Source: Malus domestica (lineage: Eukaryota > Streptophyta > Magnoliopsida > Rosales > Rosaceae). From it: a DNA stretch of 64,000 bases. This document shows, piece by piece, positions 13,175 to 26,531 of this stretch. Made by a program: the position numbers and the translations under genes. A model generated the notes under the pieces. That model did no database searches, had not been told where the DNA came from, and worked only from the letters and a program-made list of their open reading frames with translations. Within the stretch, counting starts at the first letter, position 1; the number at the start of each line of letters is the position of its first letter. The stretch is taken from positions 31,296,501 through 31,360,500 of the forward strand of contig NC_091664.1 in assembly GCF_042453785.1 (NCBI RefSeq). The letters run 5' to 3'.

Positions 13175-13812
13175 AGTGAGATATGTGATGAGATATGGAT
13201 GATATTGATTGGCTAACATGTTGATGAGATATTGATTCAGCCGTATAGGTCACGTGAGGTGACTCCGGCTAGTATATTGATGAGATATTTGATGAGATAT
13301 GGATGATGAAATATTAATTGGATAACATGTTGATGAGATATTGATTTAGCCGTACAGATCACGTGAGGTGACTTCGGCTAGTATATTGATGAGATAAATG
13401 GGGAGATATAAATAAAGTCGTACATGTCACTATAAGTGACTCCGACTTATATGCTAGCAATGATTAATGAGATATATGAGGAGATACGGATAAGTCGTAC
13501 AGGTCACTAGAGGTGACTCCAACTTATGAGCTAACATATGTGATCAATATGTGATAAACTAACATATGTGATGAATATGTGATGAATATGCGATGAGCTA
13601 ACATATGTGATGAATATGTAATAAGCTAGCATATGTGATGAATATGCGATGAGCTAGCATATGTGATGAATATGTAATGAGCTAGCATATGTGATGAATA
13701 CGTGATAAACTATCATATATGATGAATATGCGATAAGCTAGCATACGCGATGAAATATGTGATGAGATATGGGTAAGTCGTACAAGTCACCATAGGTGAC
13801 TTCGACTTGCGT
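13175..13812. repeat. Composite tandem array with palindromic units
   Basis: Two interleaved repeats. A hairpin-forming unit of about 33 bp, such as AAGTCGTACA...GTGACTCCGACTT, occurs five times (13239-13270, 13348-13379, 13415-13448, 13492-13525, 13775-13808). Between copies four and five sits a 28-bp tandem repeat, AGCATATGTGATGAATATGT, in about eight copies (13529-13755). Around copies 1-3 the spacer repeats GATGAGATATTGAT-like text. A similar GTCACCTCACGGTGAT palindrome occurs in the LTR-like region at about 29665, so the array is probably an expanded internal part of that LTR family. Confidence 0.8.
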
Positions 13813-14109
13813 ACTAGTATGAGTTATTAATCACATGATTATTTGATATTGCTGACGAGATGTTGTCTTGTGGTATATTTATGATATTTTCTGGAAATTA
13901 TACAGGTGTTGTAGCAAGGGGTTATAATGTTTTATATGGTTTCTATTAAATTTTTATTTACAGGGCCACTCACCTTTGTCTTGTCTTCACCCTCCATGTT
14001 TTATTAGCTGAGCTTCCTTATCGTTGAAGACTCGTGGCAATTCTTAGTATTGGAGATTATTTAAAGGGTACGATTCTTAATTCACTATTCTGTACTTGCT
14101 TATGCTCTA

Positions 14110-15235
14110 ACGTCACATGTGAAGTGAGTTCATTCCCGCTCACCGGTGCACTCTGGTAATTTTCTTTGGTTATTACCTCAAGCCATCCACCACAAGAAAC
14201 CATTCTCATCACAACTGCTAATAAGCAAATTTCGGCAACTCCTTTTAAAATCCCAAAAGAAGATGTAGGAACTAAACCCATCATCGAACAAAACAATTTT
14301 ACTAATCAAAGTCTCCATACAATTGGTTAACAATTAGATAACATTGAAATAAAAATTGATAAACTTTCTCGAACAAACTCCACAATCAAGGAAAAACCTC
14401 TGGTTAATTTCCCAGAATCCTCTTCAAAGGCAGTAGCCTTGAAATCATCCTCAATTTCCACAAGTCAAAAAATTGACCAGTTATTACTTGAATTAAAGAA
14501 AGAAAAAACAGTCCAAACCATAAACCATCCTGATGAATCTCAATCAGAAACATCCCTTACATCTTCTGGATCAGAAGCTGGTTCAAATTCTCTTCGAAAA
14601 GTTGAACAAGCTTTTCAAAATCTTGAACTTAAAAGAATTAACAATAGACGAGTTAATCCAACATCTCTTACCAAAAATTGGTATCGCAGACCTACTCCTC
14701 CTGATATTCAATTTGAAGAAAGGAATATTCAAAATTAATTCTCAATCTATTCTGATAAACTTTATGAATGGAATATATATGGTTTGTCAGAACAAGAACT
14801 CCTTAATAAACTTCAACATATCTCTATGGTTGCTAATAGCTATATCACAAATCATAATCTCAGTTAACCCAAGTTGTTGTTTCATTCCTGGTGGGAGAAA
14901 CATCTCACTGAACAATCCATAAATGAAATCCTAAATGTTGTTAAAAAAGATGAAGAAGGATTACTTATTTTTTATGAACATATTGGACAAGGCGTCCCTG
15001 ACGCAATTAACACACTCCTTTTCATAATCATAGAACACTTCATAGGAACACCTAGTAATGTCACCTCTAAGATCCATGATCAACTCAGCCATCTGAGATG
15101 TCCAACTCTAAGCGACTTTAGATGGTACAAAGATGTGTTCATGTCTAAAGTCATGCTTATAGAATACAGTAATCAATCATTTTGGAAAGAAAAATTTATA
15201 AATGGATTACCAAATCTTTTTGCACATAAAATCCG

Positions 15236-15238
<3 letters not shown>
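14110..15238 (+). mobile_element. Endogenous caulimovirid fragment, capsid region (fossil)
   Basis: A fossil of a plant pararetrovirus (Caulimoviridae; florendovirus/petuvirus-like by recalled capsid text). The stretch covers a Ser/Lys/Glu-rich pre-capsid segment and part of the capsid region, recognisable from words such as NRRVNPTSLTKNWYRRP, SWWEKHLT and SDFRWYKDVF. No movement protein, reverse transcriptase or RNase H was seen nearby. It is a partial, broken copy with a few breaks and ends at a long TA run. It lies about 270 bp upstream of seipin and has no visible target-site duplication, as expected for these integrants. Confidence 0.75.

Positions 15239-15308
<70 letters not shown>
15238..15308. 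repeat. (TA)n microsatellite at the edge of the caulimovirid fossil
   Basis: About 35 TA units directly abutting the 3' side of the caulimovirid fragment. A second TA run lies about 1 kb before its 5' side. Confidence 0.95.
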
Positions 15309-15309
<1 letters not shown>

Positions 15310-15454
15310 CATAGCTAAGCTACAACAGAACAGAACAGATGTCAACTTCTCAAACAGCCACACTTCCACGTCGCGTCTTTTCCTTTCATGCACATTACAC
15401 ACCTGGAGCTCTGCCTCTTGCCATGTTTGGCTTAGCTAAGCTACAACAGCACCC

Positions 15455-15493
<39 letters not shown>

Positions 15494-15510
15494 CAGAGAC
15501 TCTCAAAGAC
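15309..15510. promoter_or_regulatory. Seipin upstream region with CT run and a repeated 17-mer
   Basis: TAGCTAAGCTACAACAG occurs twice, at about 15312-15328 and 15433-15449, 121 bp apart. A CT microsatellite (15458-15490), typical of plant 5' leaders, precedes the ATG at 15511. Function of the repeat is unknown. Confidence 0.5.
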
Positions 15511-17253
15511 ATGGAAGCTACTTACCCCAACTCAACATTCACCGACCCACCGCGGCTGCCGCCAGAGACACCAACATTTGATGAAGATGATGAATATGGC
15601 TTACCAAAACCAACAGATTGGTTCTCAAAGCTTGCGTCTTTACAAATCGACTTGATTTACAACTGCTTTGCCACTCTCTCCACTCCCATTTTCTCCCTCC
15701 TGTCCGCCGCTTCCGAGTCCTACCACCAAGCCGAGAAGGCCAAAGAAACCGTCGAAACTGTCGTCCACCAGGTCCCCTCCACCATCACCTACGGCAGCGC
15801 CCTCCTCCTCAAGAAGATCGGATTCGGGCTTCTCGGGGCCGCTTATGTCTTCATGGTTTTGGTCATGGTTTTGCTTTTATCCGCTCTTTTCGGAATTGGG
15901 TTGGTGAATCTTTGGGTGGAGGAACCGGTGTTCGTCAGGGAACGGCTGCACTTCGATTACACGGAGCCTCATCCGACGGCTGTCTTTGCTTTTGGTTCTG
16001 CTGATAATATTTACCGACATAAGAGTTCATATTCTAGGAAGTATGTGAGGGGAATTCCTGTTGGACACACTTTTGATGTCTCTTTGGTGCTTTTGATGCC
16101 TGAATCTGATTTCAATAGGGACATTGGTGTCTTTCAGGTATCTATTTATCCATCTCTCAGTTATTAACGTATTAGATGTGTTACATCAAAAGTTCTCTGT
16201 GCAAGACGTTCGTTCGCGCATATGTTCGTCAAGGCTATTGTGTTTTTCATCGATTTCTCCTTGAATTTGTATCTCGCTACCACAAGTAATAACATGACAG
16301 TACAAGAAATTGGTCGATTATAATAGTTTAGGGGAAAATTGGTCGAAATAAAATTCTAGTGGGGAAATCGACATTTGAAAGTTTGGGGGGAGGGGAGGGA
16401 AAGCCTGACTAGTGTTACATTACCTGAAATTGATCATAATTTGACTAAAATTATTGCTTGTTACTAACTAATTACTAATTGGTGATATGGCCATCAGTTG
16501 AGTGCAGAACAATTGTCAGTGAACGGTGATGTAATTACAAGATCAAGCCAGCCCTGCATGCTGCGATTTAGAAGCCTCCCGGTTCGACTCACACGAACAT
16601 TTCTGATGGGAGTTCCTCTGCTGCTAGGAATCTCTGGTGAAACCCAGAAGCTAACGGTCCAAATAATCAAGAACAAGGAAGGGCATTATCCAAGAACTCA
16701 AGCCATAAGAGTAACTTTGATTCCAAGGGCCGGAACGTCGTACATTCCACAGTTGTACGAAGCTGAAATTGTGATGAACTCCCAGCTTCCTTGGACTAAA
16801 CAATTGGTGCGCAGCTGGAAGTGGACATTCTACGTCTGGACCTCTCTATACATTTATGTTATGTTCCTCGTACTTCTCATGATTTGTTGCAGGCCACTCT
16901 TCTTTCCCATGACGATGATCAGTGCCGGTACTGCCGCAACCCCAGCAGCAGGGGACGTCGCTGAGGTCCCGAGTTATAGCAGTAACAGAGAATCATCCTC
17001 TGCAGAGCGGAGGCGACGTGCTAGGGGATCACGAGCCATATCTAGAGATGACGAGAGCGAGGATGTTCAAGAGCTGCTAAGAAAATGGAAACGAAGCAGA
17101 AGCAAAAGAAAGGCAATCTACTTGCAACCTGGGGATTTGAATTTGCCAGAAACTGTTGGCTCATCTGGACCCTCAACGATCAGCATTACAAGAGACGATG
17201 CAAGCGTTGCTGCTCCCGAAGAAGTCGGGGACTCGGAATCGGTCTGTTTATAA
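15511..17253 (+). CDS. SEI1: Seipin, SEI1-like
   Basis: ER membrane protein that scaffolds lipid-droplet formation. Two exons, 15511-16137 and 16498-17253, predict 460 aa; exon 2 begins TTG AGT GCA straight after a CAG acceptor. Layout: short acidic N-terminus (DEDDEYGLPKP); a Ser/His/Lys amphipathic region (ASESYHQAEKAKETV); first membrane segment at about 115-140 (GFGLLGAAYVFMVLVMVLLLSA); lumenal seipin core with LHFDYTEPHP, HTFDVSLVLLMPES and the GDVITRSSQPCMLRFRS continuation; second membrane segment WTFYVWTSLYIYVMFLVLLMICC; then a long cytosolic tail rich in Ser/Arg/Glu. The core matches recalled plant SEI1. The tail makes it longer than Arabidopsis SEI1 (about 370 aa). It runs tail-to-tail with the RraA-like gene, 322 bp apart. 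Confidence 0.92.
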
Positions 17254-17575
17254 GGCGATGTAAACCGTGTAAAAAATTATGAACTTGTTGCCTTGTGTTA
17301 ATGCGCATGACTAAGTTACTGATCAAATGATTATCATTATTGATAAACCAACTAAAACATAATTAAGAGTTCGATATCGCGTAATGTTGCTTAATACAGT
17401 AAACAGTTGGAAAGTGTGGAAAATGAGGCAAAGGTACAACAGCTTAGCAACTGAAAGAAAGAAAGACATGCATTTCGTGCTGCGTCTTCGTGAAGGAGAA
17501 AATGTTTCTGCAACCGTTGCAGGACAACAGTTTGCAGGAAACAAATTTTCCTTCCGAAGGGTCTTTGTTTAAGGT

Positions 17576-18076
17576 TTAGACAGATAATTCGGTACGAGAG
17601 ATCAGAATTCCATCGGTGTCTGCATAAAGCCATTCCCCGTCACAGATTCTTGTCCCGGCAATGGTTATCGGTACCTGTTTCTCTCCAATCCCTTTCTTGT
17701 TGGCTTTCATGGGATGGGATGCAAGAGCTCTCACGCCGATGTCACAGCCATTAATCTCGTCGACATCTCTTATACAGCCATTGACCACTATCCCTGCCCA
17801 TCCGTTGTTCTGAGCTTGGACTACAGGGTTGCCTCCCAATATTGCGCACCGCTTGCTTCCACCCCCATCCACAACAAGGACTCTGCCGTTTCCCTTCTCC
17901 TCGAGAAACCCACGAACAAGGACATTGTCTTCAAATACCTTTAAGGTAACTATTTGTCCAGAGAACACCTGTCGCCGGCCATATATCTGGAATGCTGGCT
18001 CAAGCACCCGAAGATCACCACTTCCAATCAACTGCGAGTGAGCGTCGCAAACTTCAGCAGTTGTAACCAAGGCCAT
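17576..18076 (-). CDS. RraA-like protein / putative HMG aldolase
   Basis: Single coding exon, 166 aa, matching the plant 'regulator of ribonuclease E activity A-like' family. Members of this fold act as 4-hydroxy-4-methyl-2-oxoglutarate aldolase / oxaloacetate decarboxylase; the plant substrate is not established. The conserved segments are intact: TTAEVCDAH at the N-terminus, FEDNVLV, VVDGGGS, AILGG, the GWAGIVVNGCIRDVDEI active-site region with the Arg-Asp pair, and YADTDGILIS near the end. Length is that of the family. The 5' UTR probably contains one long intron: a CCAG|GTATCAA donor lies at 19327 on the minus strand, and the purine/pyrimidine-rich leader continues to about 19450. Confidence 0.9.
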   Translation of the reverse strand: MALVTTAEVCDAHSQLIGSGDLRVLEPAFQIYGRRQVFSGQIVTLKVFEDNVLVRGFLEEKGNGRVLVVDGGGSKRCAILGGNPVVQAQNNGWAGIVVNGCIRDVDEINGCDIGVRALASHPMKANKKGIGEKQVPITIAGTRICDGEWLYADTDGILISRTELSV

Positions 18077-19450
18077 TTGTTCCCAGCACCTTCAGGACAA
18101 GACAAGGGTCGATGTGTTAGACTGATAGAAGGTTTCACGGGAAACGTTATAGCAAAGCACATAGAGGATGCCATGAGAGATTTGATGGAAGAAATGAAAA
18201 TATAAGAATGCCAAACACTAAATGTTACAGAAGTATGCTTTATATGAGACACAAAGCAGTTACAATGCAGAGATTGCAATGCTAGTCTTGCACACACTAA
18301 GATCAACAAAAGCATCAGTAGGAGAATCCGCGCTTGAAATGGAGTTGTGCAAATTAAAATCATGATACGGATAGTTTAAAACCCCATTAATAGTTCAAGT
18401 CACACGCTCCCATAATCCAATTATCGTAGAGCTGAGGAGCACTGCAGAATTCCCTTCAACATGAGAAAATTCAAAAGCTCAAAATGGTTTACTCATTTCA
18501 TTTGCAACAAACAACAATGGCCAGTCACAGCAAAAAAGGGAAAATATACGCAACAAATACAGGGGAACACGAAGATTGCTGTGGAAGAAGACCGAATCGG
18601 TTAAATAGGACCCCCGAGATGATTACCTAATAAAGTATCAACATTTTCAAGAATTCAAATACAGGATGCATAGTACTCTTTGAATAAATTACGCTGACAT
18701 CGTTTTCCCCCAGCTCAGACATGGTTTTCGAAGTCCGGAAACAAATTGAAACCAGCAGCATTTTGTATTAAGTCGCCATTTTCAAGAATACAGAAGGCAG
18801 ATAAGATTTGTAAATCTTACATGTTTGGATTCAATCAAATTACAGAAAACTGCACAGTATATTACAAATCTCAACCTCCTAATAAAAGTTAAAACTAAAT
18901 ACGATTAATCATATACAAATTTTCATAAGATAACACATGCATTCTGAACTCGGAAAAAAAACCAAACCTCATCCACACAAACACACGCAAAGATTGGATC
19001 TTTATGTTGTTCGAATCATTATACATATTCAGAACTAACAAGATAATCAGAAAGCTCAACTCTATTAATCATTCATTAAATTCTTAATCACAGAAGCTGG
19101 TTTTAATCTAATTTTCATACAAATCCAAGCAAGACACCCGACCCGATGATCCAAATCAATACAGAAAAAGAAAAAGTTGATTAATTTTCATATCGGGTCG
19201 GCCTGTATGCCAGAGAAATACAAGAAATTGGAATTTGAAACCAATTTTGATCAATCGGATAATCAAATCAGACGAATCAAGAGAAGAGAGGAGATGAAAT
19301 CTGGCGGCTAATATGAAAAGTTGATACCTGGAACGATTGAGCAGGACACCAAAACACAGCTGAGCAGGACACCAAAACACAGCTGAGCAGTTCACTTGTG
19401 AGTTATGATTGTGGGTGTCTGTGTCTGCGTCTCTCTCACTATAAACATGG
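18077..19450 (-). other. Probable 5' UTR intron and leader exon of the RraA-like gene
   Basis: No coding sequence was seen. A good donor (CAATCGTTCCAG|GTATCAA, minus strand, intron from 19327) follows a leader-like stretch containing a 23-bp direct repeat, GAGCAGGACACCAAAACACA plus GCT, at 19339-19361 and 19362-19384. The acceptor near 18080-18130 is uncertain. Inferred from position only. Confidence 0.4.
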
Positions 19451-19621
19451 GAAGAGGAAGGAAAAGGAAGAAGCCTTGAGGGTGAGAGAGAATCTGATAT
19501 CTGTTTTAGGCTGTAATGCGCGTACAAGATACGGTCTTTTTCGTCTGTTGTTTTTTTTTTTCCTTCATTATTTATTTGAAGAGGATTTTTCTCTCCTTTT
19601 ACATTATTTATTTATTTTTTT

Positions 19622-19772
19622 TAACTTTAACAAAAAAATTCTGGTACTGTTTATTTTAATGAAAAATTACATTTTTATATTAAAAAGTTAATTATGATAA
19701 TATTCATTTTACTTTTTATTTTATCCTTATCGTTAAAACTCAAAATTTTTGAACTATTTTTATTAGTTTTTT
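19622..19772 (+). mobile_element. ~150-bp dispersed MITE-like repeat, copy 1
   Basis: Starts TTAACTTTAACAAAAAAATT, includes TACTGTTTATTTTAA, CCTTATCGTTAAAACTCAAA, and ends TTTTTATTAGTTTT. Two further copies are at 30503-30652 (same strand) and 35121-35273 (opposite strand). The ends form an imperfect inverted repeat (AACTTTAACGAAAAG / CTTTTCATTAGTT). No coding capacity. Confidence 0.75.
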
Positions 19773-20169
19773 TTCCCTATTTAGTGAGATTATTTGGAAA
19801 GATAGATTATAGTTTTGGGGAGATGATGAATCCTTTGAAAGAAAGAAATAAACTTGATGAATCTACAAAATAAATCTAAAAAGGTAAAAACAAAAGGAAA
19901 ATGTTAAAGAAAGTTTGGTGAAGTATTCAACGTAAAGAATCTGTGTTATTATTAAATTTTAAATAAATTATAGTTGATATAATAAGTGGAGCACATCATA
20001 GATGGCTTTTAGTTGTGATAAGACTGATCTATGTTCACACCTGCGTAGTCATATTATTAATAATTAATTATACCAGATACACCATTATGGTGCTGCTGAC
20101 ATATTAACATGATGTATCACATGACGAATGAGATAGAAAGATTGAAATTACATAATTGGACAACTAAAT

Positions 20170-20790
20170 TTGCTTGGTTGATGAAGACACTTTCAGCCTT
20201 GCCAAAATTTCTAAGACGGTTGAAACTCAATACATGTGAAGTTTCACACAAAAGACATCCATATAATTATTAAGATATAACTTTACAAGGCTTTTGCCAA
20301 AATTTCTAAGACAATTGAAACTCAATACAAAGGACATCCATATAATTATTGAGATATAACTTTACAAGGTTTCCGTCAAAACTTCTAAGACAGTTGAAAC
20401 TCAATACATGTAGTTTCACACAAAGGACATCCATACAATTATTGAGATATAACTTTACAAAGCTTCCGTCAAAATTTCTAAGACAGTTGAAACTCAACAC
20501 CTGTGAAGTTTGACACAAAGGATATCCATACAATTATTGAGATATAATTTTACAAGGCTTTCGCCAAAATTTCTAAGAAAGTTGAAACTCAATACATGTG
20601 AAGTTTCACTCAAAGGACATCCATACAATTATTGAGATATCCATACAATTATTGAGATATAACTTTACAAAGCTTTCACCAAAATTTCTAAGACAGTTGA
20701 AACTCAACACTTGTGAAGTTTGACACAAAGGATATCCATACAATTATTGAGATATAACTTTACAAGGCTTTCAGCATAAACCTTCAACAA
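20170..20790. repeat. Minisatellite, ~95-bp unit, six to seven copies
   Basis: Tandem unit reading CATCCATACAATTATTGAGA, TATAACTTTACAAGGCTTTC, GCCAAAATTTCTAAGACAGT, TGAAACTCAATACATGTGAA, GTTTCACACAAAGGA. Copies are strongly similar. One contains a small internal re-duplication of the 'ATATCCATACAATTATTGAG' part near 20637. No gene is encoded. Confidence 0.9.
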
Positions 20791-20849
20791 ATTTAGCCGT
20801 TCAGACACACGTGTGTATAAAAAAGAAAAAAATGCCAAGGAAAAGAAAA

Positions 20850-21300
20850 AGAAATGCTAAGGGAACTATGTTAAAGTGACACTTTATAATCTTTGCTATC
20901 TTATAATTTAACTGTAACATCCCACATCACCCAGGGGAGTGATCCTTTAATGTATATTCTCATCCTTACCTAGCACGAGGCCTTTTGGGAGCTCACTGAC
21001 TTCGGGTTCCGTCACAACTCCGAAGTTAAGCAAGAAGGTGGCCAGAGCACTCCCATGATGGGTGGCCCACTAGGAAGTTGCTCGTGAGTTCCCAGAAACA
21101 AAACCGTGAGGGCGTGGTCGGGGCCCAAAATGAATAATATCGTGTTACGATGGTAGAGCGGGCCTGAAAAATGGTCCGTTTCGGGCTAGGATGTGACATT
21201 AATGTTAATTTTCGTATTAATATTATAAAAATATATATGAGTCCGTTTCGGGCTAGGATGTGACATTAACGTTAATTTTCGTATTAATATTATAAAATAT
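20850..21300. mobile_element. MITE copy split by a Cassandra LTR
   Basis: The left part (20850-20912) starts AGAAATGCTAAGGGA like the 8213 element. After the LTR the text resumes as GTTAATTTTCGTATTAATAT with TATAAAA, matching the same interior. The right terminal repeat is not clear because the junction has been duplicated. Confidence 0.6.
20913..21198 (+). mobile_element. Cassandra TRIM solo LTR with 5S-rRNA-like core (fossil)
   Basis: A 286-bp LTR beginning TGTAACATCCCACATC and ending GGATGTGACA. The middle reads GGTTCCGTCACAACTCCGAA, GTTAAGC ... GATGGGTGGCCCACTAGGAA, GTTGCTCGTG, closely like plant 5S rRNA including the internal promoter; this is the hallmark of Cassandra, a terminal-repeat retrotransposon in miniature. 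It is flanked by TTAAC on the left and TTAAT on the right, taken as a 5-bp target duplication with one later change. The last 25 bp plus the right flank are repeated in tandem at 21241-21297. Confidence 0.85.
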
Positions 21301-21331
21301 TATACAAAAAATGTATTAATATTATAAAATA

Positions 21332-21802
21332 TTATAAAAAAATATATGAGGTGTGAGAATAAAAATAGGGCAGGGTGCCACGAAAGGTGAGGACAACAAG
21401 TACCGCGAGACGCCCGGGCAAGCCAAGAGAGGACGAACAACAGGCGTCGGCAGTACCACCTTCGAACCTCTCGAGGGCTTTTTGGTCAACGCGGGAATAT
21501 ACAGCGCGAGGCGTCGTTGTTTCTTTTTTTAAACCGCACGGGGGAAACACCGGATAAAGACCCCTCACTAGTTGACCCGAATAATCGGGGGATGGTTTAG
21601 GGTTGAGGTACACGTGCACATCCCAGCCCAGCACCCCAAGGTGCTGTTTGTGCCCCTCGTCAGTCAATATAAAGAGCGGTAACTTTGTTGCTCCAGCCGA
21701 TGTGGGATGTGAGGTCCCTTTAACACTAGGTAGTGCTCCAATGCTGGCAACTTGTGATTGGAGTCCACAACCGTGGTATCCAAACCAATTGTGCACTAAC
21801 AC
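21332..21802 (-). repeat. Unassigned GC-rich repeat-like segment
   Basis: A 471-bp open stretch in otherwise AT-rich intergenic DNA, much more GC-rich than its surroundings. On the minus strand it contains CCTCACATCCCACATCGGCT, a phrase common in plant LTR and TRIM repeats, followed by CTTTATATTG. No protein family was recognised in the translation, so I treat it as repeat sequence, possibly an LTR part, and not as a gene. Confidence 0.3.
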
Positions 21803-22137
21803 GTGTAAAAGTTTAAATACATAATGCCGTACGACGGCATGGAATACTGGTACTGTGGCATTCCGGGTGTCATTAAGTTTCCCCCCAGCAGAGCAAGTAA
21901 ACTTGTTTCTTAGCAGGACTAAATATCCAGTTCTTGCCCTGCTGAGACAAACATGCAGAAAAGAAATTTGTGAACCTGTTTCCTGATGAAAGAGGCGAAA
22001 AGTTTCTTATTGATTCATCAGTTCTAAATTTCGGTCAAGAAAAAACTGAAAACGCCTTACGAGTCCAAACTTATTGGAACAGGAAAAAAACACCAACTAT
22101 AATAAAACCACAATCAAAGTTTCCCAGCAGACTCGAT

Positions 22138-24696
<2,559 letters not shown>

Positions 24697-26169
24697 TGGA
24701 ATGGAACAGAACAGCGAATATATAGAACAACAAGTCAGTCTCCGTCGTAAATCTCAATAGAAAACTGACTTTTTGTCTAATTGTGAATTTGCAATTACAC
24801 CCTGTATCTCAAATAGTAAAAAACCGTCAAAGTGTGATAAGTTTCAGATATCACCACTTATTATACTAATTGCATGTAAGTTTCTTTCTTTTTTCTTTTT
24901 TATTTAAACAACGAAGTGTTGCATATAACGAAATATGCATACACTAAATTAATAAAGTCAAAACTATGGTATTGCTATGCAAAGTGTGATGGAGTTGGCC
25001 AAGATTGACCAACCAAGGCAGCCAACCGGGTATCTTTGACTGATGTACCTTCTTCATCGTCTAGGAAAAAAAATTATTATGATCGGAACACGAGTGGTAC
25101 ATTACGTGTTTTTATATAAGTGATGAGAATTTTTTTTTTTTAAATTATTAACTTTTTAACACACATATCCCACCATTTGTATAGTGACACGTGTTGTACC
25201 ATCCCGTGTTTCAGTCAAACTGAAAAATCTCTCCATTATCTGATCAAACAATCATCTCTTATTAATCTCTCGTTTATTCGTGTTTACGATACCAATTAAT
25301 CAAATCAATATTAATAATACATATACTTACAAACATTAGGGGTTCAATTTTAGTTTGTTGAAGGGCCTTAAGTATAGTGTAATGTGAGTAATTTGATTGT
25401 TTTATCTTTTATTTTATTTCTTAATATAACCTCCCAAGAATTTGCCAAGTCACCAAAAAACAGCTCAGTTAATTCAATTGGATACTACCGCCAACCTCGC
25501 TTGTCTTGGTCAACTTTGTCATCCCGGCTTAAGTCAAATGAGCCAAATTTGTTTGCATTTTTCAGTTGGACGTTACGATGCGTTTTCTTGGGGTAATGTT
25601 GAGAACCAACAAATACGGAGCGGCATTAAGGGCTATTCTGGGCTGTAGCTTATGTAGCTTTTGATAGAAAATAAAATTCTACATGTAATTTTTATTGATT
25701 TTTTAATGTAGTTCACCTTATAATTAGTAACTGATTTGAATTATCTCGGTTTAATTATATAATACAATTAACAAACTATCTCTTTTTCTCACATCTTTTT
25801 TTCTCATTGTTTCTTATACATGTACAAGTTTGAATTTGTTTAAATAATGAATGTTTTTGGCTCACCTTGTGAAATTTGCTTGAGCTAGCTGATATTGTAA
25901 AAAATATAGTATCAAGTTTATTTGTTTATAAAGATTTAAATCTTTAAGCTAACCCACCCGATGAAAATTTTCTAGCTCCGACATTGCCAACAAAATCAAC
26001 TTTAATCAATAATATATCAAGTTAGTTAAATAGATTTGCTTCTTCAACTACTTTTCTTTTTATTTCTAATTTTACACATACAACAACAAAAATATCTCGA
26101 TGTTTTTCTTCAAAGAAATAAAAAAAATCTCCCAATTTCAAAATACCAAACCTAGCTTTTTTAATAGGT

Positions 26170-26440
26170 GTCCCATCATATTTATGAGCGTAAATATAAG
26201 TGGGGTTTAGTAGTATCTGTTACTAGGTGCAACGACTAAATAATAACTAAATGTTATAAATAATATTTATTACGTGATTATTCATTTTTTAGTTTACATA
26301 TATAACATCTTCTATATAAATCTCAAGCCTATAAATAGGCACGAATACTCTGATCTCTTCTCCCACTTTCTCTCTTGTCTATTTCTTATCTCTCTCTAAT
26401 CTATTTTAATTTTAACACGTTATTAGCACAAATGTTCCCC
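26170..26440 (+). mobile_element. Copia-like LTR end (fossil, partial)
   Basis: Contains a TATA box in CTATAAATAGGC, a CT-rich leader (CTCTCTTGTC...TCTCTCTAATC) and then TTTTAACACGTTATTAGCAC, which is the usual LTR end plus primer-binding-site neighbourhood of a common plant Copia lineage. No internal coding region follows. An old fragment; boundaries are approximate. Confidence 0.45.
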
Positions 26441-26531
26441 TCATAGTCACTTTTCTTGATAGCAATGTTAGAGTGAGATGAACTTTACGGTAAAATAAAA
26501 AAAATAAAAAAACTCAACAACATGGAGATAA

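Larger units (their letters stand above)
10653..14100. other. Repeat-rich intergenic region
   Basis: No host gene seen. About 11.09 kb onward looks like the long terminal repeat of a retroelement family, followed by a TA run and a tandem array with palindromes (listed separately). A purine-rich stretch at about 11340-11490 gives chance Glu/Lys/Arg reading frames. Confidence 0.5.

Noticed and set aside
20940-21115. A functional 5S rRNA gene
   Set aside because: Similarity to 5S is real but partial and is framed by LTR ends; it fits the Cassandra LTR and not a ribosomal gene.
21332-21802. 156-codon open reading frame on the minus strand
   Set aside because: No family recognised, composition is that of GC-rich repeat DNA, and it includes a CATCCCACATCGG phrase typical of plant LTR repeats; kept only as an unassigned repeat.
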